A stretch of DNA of 64,000 nt from an uncultured Collinsella sp. (GTDB lineage: Bacteria > Actinomycetota > Coriobacteriia > Coriobacteriales > Coriobacteriaceae): contig CAUBOH010000008.1 in assembly GCA_958437495.1 (NCBI GenBank), forward strand, positions 15,244-79,243, in the 5' to 3' direction. Positions 45,710-54,754 of this stretch are shown piece after piece. Under the pieces are notes generated by a model. It did no database searches and was not told the DNA's origin. It worked only from the letters and a program-made list of their open reading frames with translations. Positions within the stretch are counted from its first letter, which is position 1, and each line of letters begins with the position of its first letter. The position numbers were made by a program, and so were the translations under genes.

Positions 45710-46718
45710 GGGCGTTCACCGTCCTTTCGATGAGGCGATTCCAAGCCTGTTTGAGTGCGTCGGGCGCTACGGGCCTCATGTTGTCGGCGCTGTGCTCCAT
45801 ACAAAATGAAGCGGCGGCATCTAGGTCGCGCACGCCAACGGTCCATGTCCATCCTTTGTCTGTGCGATCGAGGTTTCCGCGTCCTTGCGTGAGGGCGTGG
45901 ACCATGTCCGCCGGCGTCTCGGCCGCAAACGAGAATGTGGCCGCGATGGGCTCGCGGTCGGCAAAATCGAACTCAAAGAACAGCTGGTCATTGAGGTTAA
46001 AGTCGCTGGGGATGGTATAGAAGCCGGAGGGTTTCCAAGCGCGGACGATGCGGTCGCAGCGAAATGTCCTAACGGTACCGGATGCATCATCCAGACCGCA
46101 GAAATACGAAACGCCCTCGCGCTCGAACATGCCGTAGACGCAGACGGTGCGTTGACGCTGTTCCCCGCGTCCGTTTTGATACAGGAAGCGCAGCGCGCAA
46201 CGCTCGGCGAAAGCGCTCCATACGGCATCAACCAAAGGAGAGCGCGGGGCACGCGTTTCCGGGACGTCCGCCTCGCCGGTCAGGTATGCGATCTTGGACC
46301 GAATATCGGCGAGCGGCGTGGAAAAAGTGGACGATCCGGCGGCGAGCATCTGGTCTATGGCGTCCATAAGGATGTCTGCGTCCTCGGCGGTAATCAGGCC
46401 GCCGGCGGCAAACGTGTGGTCACGGTCGACGGCCCATGCGCTTTCTTCGGTTTCCTGGGAGCCGGGCGCGCGAACCTCCTTAATCACGATGCCGCGCTCG
46501 AGTAGTTTTTCGCGGTCACGACGAAACTTGCGTTTGTCCGAATCGATATTGCCCGAGCCGTAGCCCAAATCGGAGTCCAAAACGATCTGCTCGGTAGTCA
46601 GCGGTTCGGGAGAACTGTTGAGTACGAAGAAAAGATTGAGGATACGCTGGGCAGTTTTGTCGTAGCCCGGCTCTGCCGAACTCATTTTATTTGCTGCGGT
46701 CGTTGTGCTTGCCGTCAT
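45696..46718 (-). CDS. pafB: WYL-domain regulator, PafB-like
   Basis: The 340-residue product has an N-terminal helix-turn-helix (TTEQIVLDSDLGYGSGNIDS and the KRKFRRDREKLLERG stretch) and a WYL domain (ALRFLYQNGRGEQRQRTVCV, RTFRCDRIVRAW). GAGGATT precedes the ATG. The pair faces a helicase-exonuclease gene, in keeping with a repair-response regulator. Confidence 0.82.
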   Translation of the reverse strand: MTASTTTAANKMSSAEPGYDKTAQRILNLFFVLNSSPEPLTTEQIVLDSDLGYGSGNIDSDKRKFRRDREKLLERGIVIKEVRAPGSQETEESAWAVDRDHTFAAGGLITAEDADILMDAIDQMLAAGSSTFSTPLADIRSKIAYLTGEADVPETRAPRSPLVDAVWSAFAERCALRFLYQNGRGEQRQRTVCVYGMFEREGVSYFCGLDDASGTVRTFRCDRIVRAWKPSGFYTIPSDFNLNDQLFFEFDFADREPIAATFSFAAETPADMVHALTQGRGNLDRTDKGWTWTVGVRDLDAAASFCMEHSADNMRPVAPDALKQAWNRLIERTVNAHVRA

Positions 46719-46916
46719 AGAATCCTCGCATGAGAAGGTTGTTCGATGCCATGATTTTAGTCCGATATGGAGATTAGGCTATATCCGTGTCCGTATGAGG
46801 CGTTAACGTAACCGGAATTCCGCCGTTTGCGTCCGCTCGGGGTATACTTTCGACTATATACGGTCCTAATGTGCAAGCACTGGGCCTATTTGTCGGATTA
46901 TGGATGTGGAGCGCAC

Positions 46917-49900
46917 ATGGCGAACACCCAGAATTATATTAACCACCTGCTGCAGAACACCGGCATCACGCCCGCGTGCAGCGAAGAGGAGCGTTTGGCT
47001 GCCGAGGATATCGCTCAGATTTTCCGCAACCACGGTTTTGATCCCGAGGTGCAGGAGTTTAATGCTCCCGCACCTAGCAGGCTGGCGTTTGCCGTAACGG
47101 GTATTTTGGCTTTCGCGGGCGCCTTGCTCATGGGTATCGGCGGAGGCGTCGGTTTGGTCGGCACCTTGCTGGCGATTGTCGGCGCCGTGCTCTATGTGCT
47201 CGAGCGTATGGGCCGTCCTGTCATTTCGCGCCTGGGCAAAACGGGTGTGAGCCAAAATGTCATCGCCTATCACAAGGCTTCGGGCCCGCTCGCGTCTCCG
47301 CGCAATCGTCCCGTGGTCGTGGTGGCCCACTATGATTCTCCTCGCGCCGAGTTGTTCGCGCGCGAGCCCTATGCGCCCTATCGCGCGCTGGTCGCAAAGT
47401 CGCTGCCGGTGGTGACGATCGTTCCCGCCGTCGTGGCCGTTCTGCGCATTCTGCCGCTCCCCGGCGCGCTCAAGGTCCTGCTGTGGATCGTAGCGATTCT
47501 CGCTTCGCTGGTGGCGCTTGCCAACGCGGCAAACATCATTGCCAACCGTTTCGTGCTTCCCTATACGTCTGGATCGGTGTGCAACAAGTCTTCTGTTGCC
47601 GCCATGCTTGGCGTTATGGACAACGTTGCCCCTTATCAGGGCGAAAATGAATTTCCCAACGACATTCCGTTCGATACGTATTTTGGCGAGCAAAAGCGCC
47701 GGGCCGAGGAAATGGCGCGTGCCGCGGCCGAGTATGCTGCGGCGCAGCAGCAAAATGATTATGGCAACACCATCGAATATGAGGAGCCGAGCTATACCGA
47801 GGACGAGTTCGGACAGCCGCTTGCTGCCGATCCCGAGCAGGATGAGGCGCCCGATGAGCAGATCGACGGCTTCGAGGGTGCTTCTGCTGACGCGACGCTG
47901 ATCGGTACCATCGCGCCCGAGGCTCAGGACCAGGCTGTTCAGACCGAGGTGGCCACCGAGGAGGCGCTCGCCGCCGAGCCGGCGGAGGAGCCCGTAGCGG
48001 TCGAGCCTGTCGAGCCCGAGCCCAAACTCTATCGCAATGCCGCCGGCAATATCCGCTTTGGCTCGGATGCCATTCGCGCGCTCGGCATGCTGCCCGAGTC
48101 CTGCTCGCTTGTTTACGATGAGGGCGAGGAACCGGCGTTTGAGCCCGAGCCCATTTCCGAGGCTCAAGAGCCCCTGTCTGGTGCGCCCGCTGCAGCCGCC
48201 GAGCTCGTGTCTGACGCGTCTGCTGCACCCACCGAGCTCGTGTCTGCCCCGTCCTCCGATGTCGAGCCCGAGGCGGAGTCCGCACTCGATCCAGCTGCCG
48301 GCCTTGACATTCTTGCCCCCGCCGCTCCGGAACAGACAGAGGACGATTCCGCCGATGAGGACTACGACGAGTATCCGCAGCGCGTGTCCTACGAGAGTGA
48401 TACCGATTTCTCGTCCGAGCTCCCTTCGACAACGCCCCATGCCGATATCGCTTCCGCGTTCTCCTCGCTTGGCGCCAGCGCCTCCAGCTTCTTTAAGGGC
48501 GCCTTTGCGAAGGGTAAGAAGCTCGTTGACGACTTTGAGGAAAAGCGCGCTGCTGCCCGCGAGGCTGCCGAGCAGGAGGCTATAGCCCAACAACAGGCTG
48601 TCGAGGCCGAGCGCGAGCGCGCGGTGCAGGAGTTTGAGCAGAACGAGGCCGAGCAGCCGGCGCCTGCCGACCCCGCCGACGCCACGACGTCTTTCGAGGC
48701 CTCGCAGCCGACGTCCGCTGACGTCGCGGAGGCGACGACGTCCTTTGAGGCACAGCAGCCGGTCGATAACACCGTGTCCTTCGATGCCACGATGACGTTC
48801 GAGAAGCAGGGCACTGCGATCGCCGAGCCCATTTCCGTCTCCGATAAGGCTGAGGACGCAGCTGCCGCTACCGAAGACGCGGTTGACGATGCGGCTGATT
48901 CTATTGAGGATAATGTGCCCGAGCAAGCCGAGGTGCCCGTTATGGAGCCGAATTCCTCTGCGGTCGATGAAGCTCCCAAGGCTGATGAATCCAGGCCCTA
49001 CTCTACGCAGATCTTTACCATGCCCACGCCGAGCAATCCCGGCGCCACGGTAGCCAACGCCGCCCCCACGCAGGACGAGACAGTCGACTCCCTCATGGCC
49101 CAGATTTCGTCTCGTGTGCCGTCGCGCCCGCAGATGAATATCCCCGATCCGGCCTCCGCGCCCGCGCCTTCATCGTCGCCGCTGGCCTCCGTCCCCGACC
49201 CGTCGCTGCCCTCGATGCAGCAGACTAACGTTGCGTCTCGTACGTCGCTGTTTGACCTGCCCGATCCTTCGGCGCAGACTGACGATCCCTTTGTTACGGC
49301 ACAGGGCTCGGAGCCCTCATCGGCGCCGGTGGCGCCCTCTATGCCCGTTGCACCAGATGTGCAGCCGCTCGAGACTATCTCGGCTCCCGTGACGACCCCG
49401 AAGCCCCAAAAGCGCGGTATCGGCGGTCTGTTTGGGCGCAAGAAAAAGAGCGACCAGGACAGCATGAGCGACTGGCTTGGTGTCGATGATGACTACGATG
49501 CCAAGAAGTCTGGCCGCGGCATCGGTTCGTGGGATAACTTCGAAGACGATGACGACGGCTGGAAGGGCGGTGCCACGTCTTCCGATGGCGCATCGAATGA
49601 GGACATGCTCGCGGCAGTTGCCTCTATGGGTGACGATGAGTTGCTCGGCCATGATATTTGGTTTGTCGCAACGGGTGCTTCCGATTGCGATGGTGCCGGC
49701 ATGAAGGCTTTCCTGGCCTCTCATCGCGATAAGCTTCGCGGCGTGTTCTTTATCAACCTTGAGTCCATTGGTGCCGGCAGGATTTCGGTCGTGACGGTCG
49801 AGGGCGAACAGCAGCTGTTTAAGGGCGACCGCCGTATCATGAACCTGGTCAGCAAGGTCTGCAAGGCGTTCCATGTCGACTGCGGTACATTCGAGATGCC

Positions 49901-50081
49901 TTATGCCAAGACGGATGCGTATGCCGCCCTCGAGGCGAGCCGCCGCGCCCTTACAATTGCAGGCGTAGACGGTCCTCGCCTGGCTTGCGCTCGTACCGAG
50001 GACGACCTGCCCTACAACGTCAACCCGACGAACATCGCTACGGTGTCCGAGGTTGTGACCGAGGTTATTCGTCGCTCGTAG
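46917..50081 (+). CDS. Very long M28-fold protein with a disordered insert
   Basis: The 1054-residue protein starts like an M28 zinc aminopeptidase: residues 1-55 resemble the usual N-terminal region, then two hydrophobic helices, VVVVAHYDSPR (His138, Asp140), and more hydrophobic helices to about 210. About 650 acidic, Ala/Pro/Glu/Ser-rich residues follow (about 250-905), including repeated TTSFEA/TVSFDA/TMTFEK motifs. The rest of the M28 fold returns at about 911 (FFINLESIGAGR, YAKTDAYAAL). The bridging Asp, the catalytic Glu-Glu pair and the last His of active M28 enzymes are not found, so it is probably inactive. GGAG precedes the ATG; earlier in-frame starts add 30 residues without a site. 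Confidence 0.8.
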   Translation: MANTQNYINHLLQNTGITPACSEEERLAAEDIAQIFRNHGFDPEVQEFNAPAPSRLAFAVTGILAFAGALLMGIGGGVGLVGTLLAIVGAVLYVLERMGRPVISRLGKTGVSQNVIAYHKASGPLASPRNRPVVVVAHYDSPRAELFAREPYAPYRALVAKSLPVVTIVPAVVAVLRILPLPGALKVLLWIVAILASLVALANAANIIANRFVLPYTSGSVCNKSSVAAMLGVMDNVAPYQGENEFPNDIPFDTYFGEQKRRAEEMARAAAEYAAAQQQNDYGNTIEYEEPSYTEDEFGQPLAADPEQDEAPDEQIDGFEGASADATLIGTIAPEAQDQAVQTEVATEEALAAEPAEEPVAVEPVEPEPKLYRNAAGNIRFGSDAIRALGMLPESCSLVYDEGEEPAFEPEPISEAQEPLSGAPAAAAELVSDASAAPTELVSAPSSDVEPEAESALDPAAGLDILAPAAPEQTEDDSADEDYDEYPQRVSYESDTDFSSELPSTTPHADIASAFSSLGASASSFFKGAFAKGKKLVDDFEEKRAAAREAAEQEAIAQQQAVEAERERAVQEFEQNEAEQPAPADPADATTSFEASQPTSADVAEATTSFEAQQPVDNTVSFDATMTFEKQGTAIAEPISVSDKAEDAAAATEDAVDDAADSIEDNVPEQAEVPVMEPNSSAVDEAPKADESRPYSTQIFTMPTPSNPGATVANAAPTQDETVDSLMAQISSRVPSRPQMNIPDPASAPAPSSSPLASVPDPSLPSMQQTNVASRTSLFDLPDPSAQTDDPFVTAQGSEPSSAPVAPSMPVAPDVQPLETISAPVTTPKPQKRGIGGLFGRKKKSDQDSMSDWLGVDDDYDAKKSGRGIGSWDNFEDDDDGWKGGATSSDGASNEDMLAAVASMGDDELLGHDIWFVATGASDCDGAGMKAFLASHRDKLRGVFFINLESIGAGRISVVTVEGEQQLFKGDRRIMNLVSKVCKAFHVDCGTFEMPYAKTDAYAALEASRRALTIAGVDGPRLACARTEDDLPYNVNPTNIATVSEVVTEVIRRS

Positions 50082-50100
50082 GCAGTTCTAAGGAGTCAGC

Positions 50101-50316
50101 GTGTTTTCGTATATTAAGCGCCATTGGCCCGTGTATCTGATTTTGACCCTGATTGCCGTTGCCCTCGGTTTTGGTGCTGCTTACTTTGTGGGCGTTAAGG
50201 GATCCACGTCCGAGTCTGCGATTAGCGAAGAGGTAAAGCAGGAGCAGTCTGTGGGTGCCGACGGCATCGACACGACTGATCAGGCCACCATCGATGGCGG
50301 CTCTTCGACCGAGTAG
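50101..50316 (+). CDS. Small single-pass membrane protein
   Basis: The 71-residue product has a GTG start behind AAGGAG, a transmembrane helix at about residues 9-30 and an acidic, Ser/Thr-rich tail. It follows the M28-fold gene by 19 bases and is probably co-transcribed. No family recognised. Confidence 0.7.
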   Translation: MFSYIKRHWPVYLILTLIAVALGFGAAYFVGVKGSTSESAISEEVKQEQSVGADGIDTTDQATIDGGSSTE

Positions 50317-50348
50317 GCGCGAGCCCTCGTATCAAAAATGCCTGTATA

Positions 50349-50385
50349 CGGGGCGAGCCGGAAGACTGGCTCGCCCCGTTTTATT
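50349..50385 (+). terminator. Terminator behind the M28-fold gene pair
   Basis: CGGGGCGAGCC pairs with GGCTCGCCCCG (11 bp), followed by TTTTATT. It also lies right behind the convergent adhesin gene. Confidence 0.9.
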
Positions 50386-50391
50386 GGACGG

Positions 50392-53300
50392 TTAATGCGT
50401 TGCGGCCCAAGACCTGTATTTGGCAAGCCAGATGGCCGCGCCGCCCGCGGTCATAAGAGCGGTCATCAATGCGGCAAGGGGAGCGGAGCCCGTCGAGGGC
50501 AGGTCTTGGGACAACGCACAGCGTTGGATAACGTGATCTTCATCGTGGGATTCGAGCTTATTGCCGCCTCCATTGCGGCAAAGGTCGACGCGGACGCCGT
50601 TGGTTATGGCCTTTTCGGGCACATAGGATGCCGTGGCAGTCATATGAACCAGTGCTCCGTGAGTCTGCGAGTCGAGCGATCTCGCGGCGTCATCCAGATC
50701 ATCGTGCTCGTCCTTCAGGTCATCACGGCTCCATGTCGAAGTGTCGGATCGTGTCGTAAATTCGGCAGATACGGAACCGTATTCAATGCGCAAGCCCACC
50801 ACCTGCGTATTCTTTGGTAAGTTAAGATCTTCAACAGCCAGCGTTGTCGATTCGCTCGTGGATATGTCGGATTTCCAAAGATGCCAACCGTCGTAGTCGA
50901 CAAGTCTTGCGCCTTCACCAAGGAGATTTTTAACTTCGTCTGTTTCGAGCCAAGGATTTTCGTGCCCGTCATCGAGCGTGGCATTGGCTTGTTCCTCGCT
51001 GTCTTGTTCGATCCCGGGAGATGTGCGGTACCATATGTTGCATCGTCCGTCGTAGTCGCCTGTGGCGATGGGTGTTTCTATACTCACGAGCTGGGCAGTT
51101 CCAGTGGACACGCACTCAAGTTCATCGGTGATCGTAAACTCATCAACCCAGGTTTTTGATTCGTTGCGAGCGTCGATGGTGTAAGCGAACTCGCCTCGTG
51201 CATCGGGCTGCGTTGCGGCTCGGTTCTTACCGTCGCCGTTGGCCGTCAGACCGCTTGTGACTGGCTGGGCAATTTCCTGACGCTTGTCGATCCTTCCTAT
51301 AATTTCAACCGGGGCATCATTCATGACGACCTTCTGGATGTCTCCGGTCTCCTTAACTTCGAATGTGACATCTTCGGCCGCGTCGTAGGTGCGCGGTGAC
51401 ATCGTTTCGCGCAGCGTGTAGGAGCCGGGTACAAGATGCTCAATACGATGTGGCGTCGCGGTCGAGGTCCAGCTTTCGATAATCTCTCCGTTCGCGTCCA
51501 GTAGAACGAGCCGCGCCCCCTCAATCTCTGTTTGGTCGGTGGCGTCGACCTTGGAGATATCGACCTTGGTGTAATCGTTGGAGACTTCGACTCGAGCATG
51601 GATGACCGGCGTGTCCTGGTCGGCATAGGTGAGCTCAACGGCGTGAGGCGTCGGATCAAGTAGATACCCTTCGGGGGCGCTTACCTCAACGACCTCGTAA
51701 TGTGCTGTGCCAGATCCAAGTGAAAGGCCATTGATGCCGGCTTTTCCTTGCTCGTCGGTCTCGACGGTTGCGACCGTCTCTCCCGCAAGGGCAACCATGC
51801 TGCCGTCAGCGCGGACGATATCCTCCGCCGCACGAATCTCGAAAACCGCTCCCGCCAGGGCGCTGCTGTCCACAGCGTCGCTTTTGGTAATTTCAATCTT
51901 GCCGGTTGCCGCCTGATCGTAGAACGAGGCGATGGCAACGGGTGTTAGGTTCATATCGGCGGGTATCGAAAGTTCAAGATCCTCTCCCCTAAGATAGGGG
52001 GCAGCGGCATCTTTTTCACGAATGTAGTAGGTGCCGGGGCGGAGCGACTCGGGCAGCGTGACGGAACCGGTTTTGTCGGTCGTGAAGGTGTTCAGGACGG
52101 AGTGAGCTGGATACCAGCATGTTTGGGAAACAGGCTCATGGTTGCTGTCGAGCAGTTGGAAAGCGAAGCCTGCAAGTGGTACGGCATTCCCCGTTTGGGC
52201 GTCACGTTTTACGATCTGAAGGTGTGTCGATATGGCATGGTTGTCCACGATATATTGCAGCGTTGTCCCATCAGTAGCCTGCTCTGCGGAGATGGACCAT
52301 TCTCCCGCCTGCTTAAATCCATCGGGTACGGTTTCGCGAACTTCACGCACGGTGTAGCCCGCTCGATCGTAAGGAATGGATCCGTGAACGCCGTCGGGTC
52401 GTGTGCCGTCGCCAAACCATGCATCGGGTTGGTCTTTGGTGGACGCGAAGCCATAGACATTGGTGGTCAACGTGCCGACAACCTGCTGCGAGCTGTTGCT
52501 GACGACCTCAAAGACAACGCCCTCAGCCGGCTGTTCAATGCCAGATTCGCTACTGTCGCCGTGGTCTTTAAACTTTGAGATTTCGAGGTCGAAGGCGATA
52601 GGGGTGTCGGAAATGCGACTCTCGAGCTCAACGACGCCGGTGTCGCCAAGCTGATCGGCGCCGACGGAATAACTCCACGTTTCACTGGGTAACAGGTAGC
52701 CTTCGGGGGCCTTTGATTCATAGATGGTAAAGGTGCCCAAGGGGATGTCGTCCAACGTCGCTAGGCCGCCATCGTCGGTGGTGAGGATGCGCGTCCAGCC
52801 CGGAGTTGACTGCGAAACACAGGTGAACTCGGCGCCGGCGAGTGATGTTCCCGCTTGAGGGCCGGCGCCTGTCGCCTTGTCGAGCTTTATGATGCGCAGG
52901 GAAATCGTACCTGGCGTCTCAACGATGGAGACGTGCCCACCATCGCTTGAGGTGGAAAACTCGATGCGGTCGCGACGTGGTATATAACCTGCCGGCGCCT
53001 TTGTTTCGACCAGATAGTATGCCGTGTTGGGCAGCAGTGTGGCTTGGGCTCGCCCATTTTCGTCCATCTGGATGGTTCCGACACGCGCGTCGCCTGCGCT
53101 TTCAAAGATGTCAAAGGTGGCACCGTTGAGCTGGTATGTATCGTTTCCGCTGGTGATTGCAGCGTTTGCAGATTGCTTCTCGAAGGAAACGGTAACGGCG
53201 GGCAGGACATAGAGCATGTCTTGGTGCCGTCCTTCTTTTGAGGTGGGGCCGTGATAACGCCTTGCGCGATGCGGCGCTGCTCTGATGTTTCCAGCTTTGG

Positions 53301-53823
53301 CGTTGTCGTAAAGCCATCGCGCCGCCGCAACAATCTCGGCGTCTTGGTAGAACTTGCCGCTTCTGGGGATACCGGCGTTGTTCGTATACGAAAAAGTGCC
53401 GTCGGGGTGTGTGGTTCCTTTAAGCATCCACACGGCAAGCTGGGTGGCGGCACGGGCGCGATCAGGCGTTAGGCTATGGCCGCCAAACGATGTGGCGGAG
53501 GGGTATCCATGGCAGACGACGGCGGCGAACTCGTCGTCGAGCCATGTCCAGCCCTGGTCGTAGGCACGCCATGGTCCTCCTGGCTTGCTGGGGCCGGGAC
53601 AATCCTGGTTCATGCAGTATGAAATCGAGGCGTCTTGTGCTTCGTATTTGCCAATGCCCAGCGGGCCGCACATTTCGCTGATGGTGCGGAAGTTGAGTGC
53701 ATCGTGGCCGTCGATGGCACGAGCAGTTCCGGGAGCCATGCAACCGACCAGCAAAAGGAGGAGCAGGAGCAGCGGACCTGTGACGATTGCGCTGTGGACA
53801 GAGTGCGTGGGTGCGTTGGACAT
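50392..53823 (-). CDS. Thioester-domain adhesin, sortase-anchored
   Basis: This 1143-residue surface protein has a signal peptide. The N-terminal thioester domain has Cys70 in ASISYCMN and Gln128 in TQLAVW, the two residues that form the internal thioester that binds host surfaces covalently. About seven SpaA/Cna-B domains follow (repeats of LxGAxF...YTVxExxAPxGY type), then a longer C-terminal domain and the sorting signal LPSTG (1108) with helix and basic tail. The start has GGAGCAGCC upstream. It is not in an operon, and no sortase is nearby. It probably extends a reactive tip on a stalk of stabilised domains. Confidence 0.88.
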   Translation of the reverse strand: MSNAPTHSVHSAIVTGPLLLLLLLLVGCMAPGTARAIDGHDALNFRTISEMCGPLGIGKYEAQDASISYCMNQDCPGPSKPGGPWRAYDQGWTWLDDEFAAVVCHGYPSATSFGGHSLTPDRARAATQLAVWMLKGTTHPDGTFSYTNNAGIPRSGKFYQDAEIVAAARWLYDNAKAGNIRAAPHRARRYHGPTSKEGRHQDMLYVLPAVTVSFEKQSANAAITSGNDTYQLNGATFDIFESAGDARVGTIQMDENGRAQATLLPNTAYYLVETKAPAGYIPRRDRIEFSTSSDGGHVSIVETPGTISLRIIKLDKATGAGPQAGTSLAGAEFTCVSQSTPGWTRILTTDDGGLATLDDIPLGTFTIYESKAPEGYLLPSETWSYSVGADQLGDTGVVELESRISDTPIAFDLEISKFKDHGDSSESGIEQPAEGVVFEVVSNSSQQVVGTLTTNVYGFASTKDQPDAWFGDGTRPDGVHGSIPYDRAGYTVREVRETVPDGFKQAGEWSISAEQATDGTTLQYIVDNHAISTHLQIVKRDAQTGNAVPLAGFAFQLLDSNHEPVSQTCWYPAHSVLNTFTTDKTGSVTLPESLRPGTYYIREKDAAAPYLRGEDLELSIPADMNLTPVAIASFYDQAATGKIEITKSDAVDSSALAGAVFEIRAAEDIVRADGSMVALAGETVATVETDEQGKAGINGLSLGSGTAHYEVVEVSAPEGYLLDPTPHAVELTYADQDTPVIHARVEVSNDYTKVDISKVDATDQTEIEGARLVLLDANGEIIESWTSTATPHRIEHLVPGSYTLRETMSPRTYDAAEDVTFEVKETGDIQKVVMNDAPVEIIGRIDKRQEIAQPVTSGLTANGDGKNRAATQPDARGEFAYTIDARNESKTWVDEFTITDELECVSTGTAQLVSIETPIATGDYDGRCNIWYRTSPGIEQDSEEQANATLDDGHENPWLETDEVKNLLGEGARLVDYDGWHLWKSDISTSESTTLAVEDLNLPKNTQVVGLRIEYGSVSAEFTTRSDTSTWSRDDLKDEHDDLDDAARSLDSQTHGALVHMTATASYVPEKAITNGVRVDLCRNGGGNKLESHDEDHVIQRCALSQDLPSTGSAPLAALMTALMTAGGAAIWLAKYRSWAATH

Positions 53824-54121
53824 GGCTGCTCCTTATCCCTCGTGCGTCGCGCGGGGAGATTGCGACGCGTGGGATGAGGCTACCGCCGGGGTTCATGCGG
53901 GTAAGTACCGGAAGCTGACCAAAAGCTTGACCGATATCTGACAAATTGAGTCGACAGAAAAACAATTGAGCAAAAGAGCAGGTGGAAGGTGATGAATGAA
54001 AGCCGCCATACGCCCCCATCTCCACAATTGGCTTAAATTTCAAGCGATTCTCCACGGCTAAAACAACTATCGTCACCCTTGTATCGAACAAGACAACCGC
54101 GTTATACTAGCCAACACACAA

Positions 54122-54196
54122 GCGGGCATCGCCAAGTGGTAAGGCATCAGCTTCCCAAGCTGACACTCGCGGGTTCGAGTCCCGTTGCCCGCTCCA
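54122..54196 (+). tRNA. tRNA-Gly (anticodon CCC)
   Basis: Acceptor GCGGGCA/TGCCCGC, anticodon loop TTCCCAA, T-arm GCGGGTTCGAGTCCCGT, discriminator T and encoded CCA. The last 18 bases recur three times downstream. Confidence 0.97.
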
Positions 54197-54209
54197 GTAA
54201 AAAGCACAA

Positions 54210-54240
54210 GCACGGCACCATTACGGTGCCGTGCTTTTTT
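54210..54240 (+). terminator. Terminator of tRNA-Gly
   Basis: GCACGGCACC pairs with GGTGCCGTGC, followed by TTTTTT. The structured element begins right after it. Confidence 0.95.
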
Positions 54241-54251
54241 CGATAAAGTGC

Positions 54252-54336
54252 CGGGACTCGAACCCGCCAGGGTGCGAGCGTAAAGCAAACGCGAAGCGTT
54301 TGTAGCGAGCAGGCGAAGGCGCCGGCAGGCGCCTGA
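54252..54336. repeat. tRNA-linked structured element (Gly copy), proximal part
   Basis: It begins with a 16-base exact inverted copy of the tRNA-Gly T-arm (54252-54267 versus 54169-54184). The family stem CAAACGC-GAA-GCGTTTG follows, with GCGAGCG and TAGCGAGC flanks, then GGCGCC-GGCA-GGCGCC. The match to the Ser and Lys copies is strongest in the stretch GAGCGTAAAGCAAACGCG. It leads directly into the tandem array. Confidence 0.65.
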
Positions 54337-54652
54337 AGCCGGTGCGGATTTGCGAAGCAAATACGCGGATGTCCCGTTGCCCGCTCCACCGAGCACGGGA
54401 GACACGGGGACGGCCAATTCAACAAGGTCTCCCCCGCGCGGCTTCGTGAGGCCGAGGGGCTCGCCCACAGCCGGTGCAGATTTGCGAAGCAAATACGCGG
54501 ACGTCCCGTTGCCCGCTCCATCAGCCGAGGTCGATTTCGGGAACGACAGATTCGACCGGTTTCGCCCCCGCGTCTCCCCGGACCCAGGTTTGCCGACCGC
54601 AGCCGGTGCGTATTTGCGAAGCAAATACGCGGACGTCCCCATGGCCGCTCCA
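54337..54652. repeat. Tandem array with 132-bp period ending in tRNA 3' ends
   Basis: Three 52-bp units start at 54337, 54469 and 54601, exactly 132 bases apart. Each has a 10-bp stem with GAA loop (GC.GATTTGC/GCAAATACGC; perfect in the third as GCGTATTTGC) and then the 18-base tRNA-Gly 3' end with CCA (54371-54388 and 54503-54520; four changes in the third, 54635-54652). The 80-base spacers differ in sequence but both can form a stem at the same place: GGGAGAC/GTCTCCC in the first, GGTCGA/TCGACC in the second. The stretch 54653-54754 before purB holds only a possible TACAAT promoter element and the purB ribosome site. Confidence 0.8.
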
Positions 54653-54754
54653 TCTGCAACATGTTAGGTTGATGCCCGTTGCCCATGCGGGCGCCTGCGC
54701 ACGGTACAATAGTCGAGTTACGACCAACGTGCCAATAACCAAAAAGGAGCCGCT

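Noticed and set aside
54073..54642. Open frame on the minus strand through tRNA-Gly and the array, with the repeated peptide GNGTSAYLLRKSAPA
   Set aside because: The repeated peptide comes from the repeated tRNA 3' ends, and antisense tRNA-Gly frames of this kind are a known source of false genes. There is no ribosome site.
54337..54652. CRISPR array
   Set aside because: Repeats are 52 bp and spacers 80 bp, the repeat contains a tRNA end, and no Cas genes are nearby.
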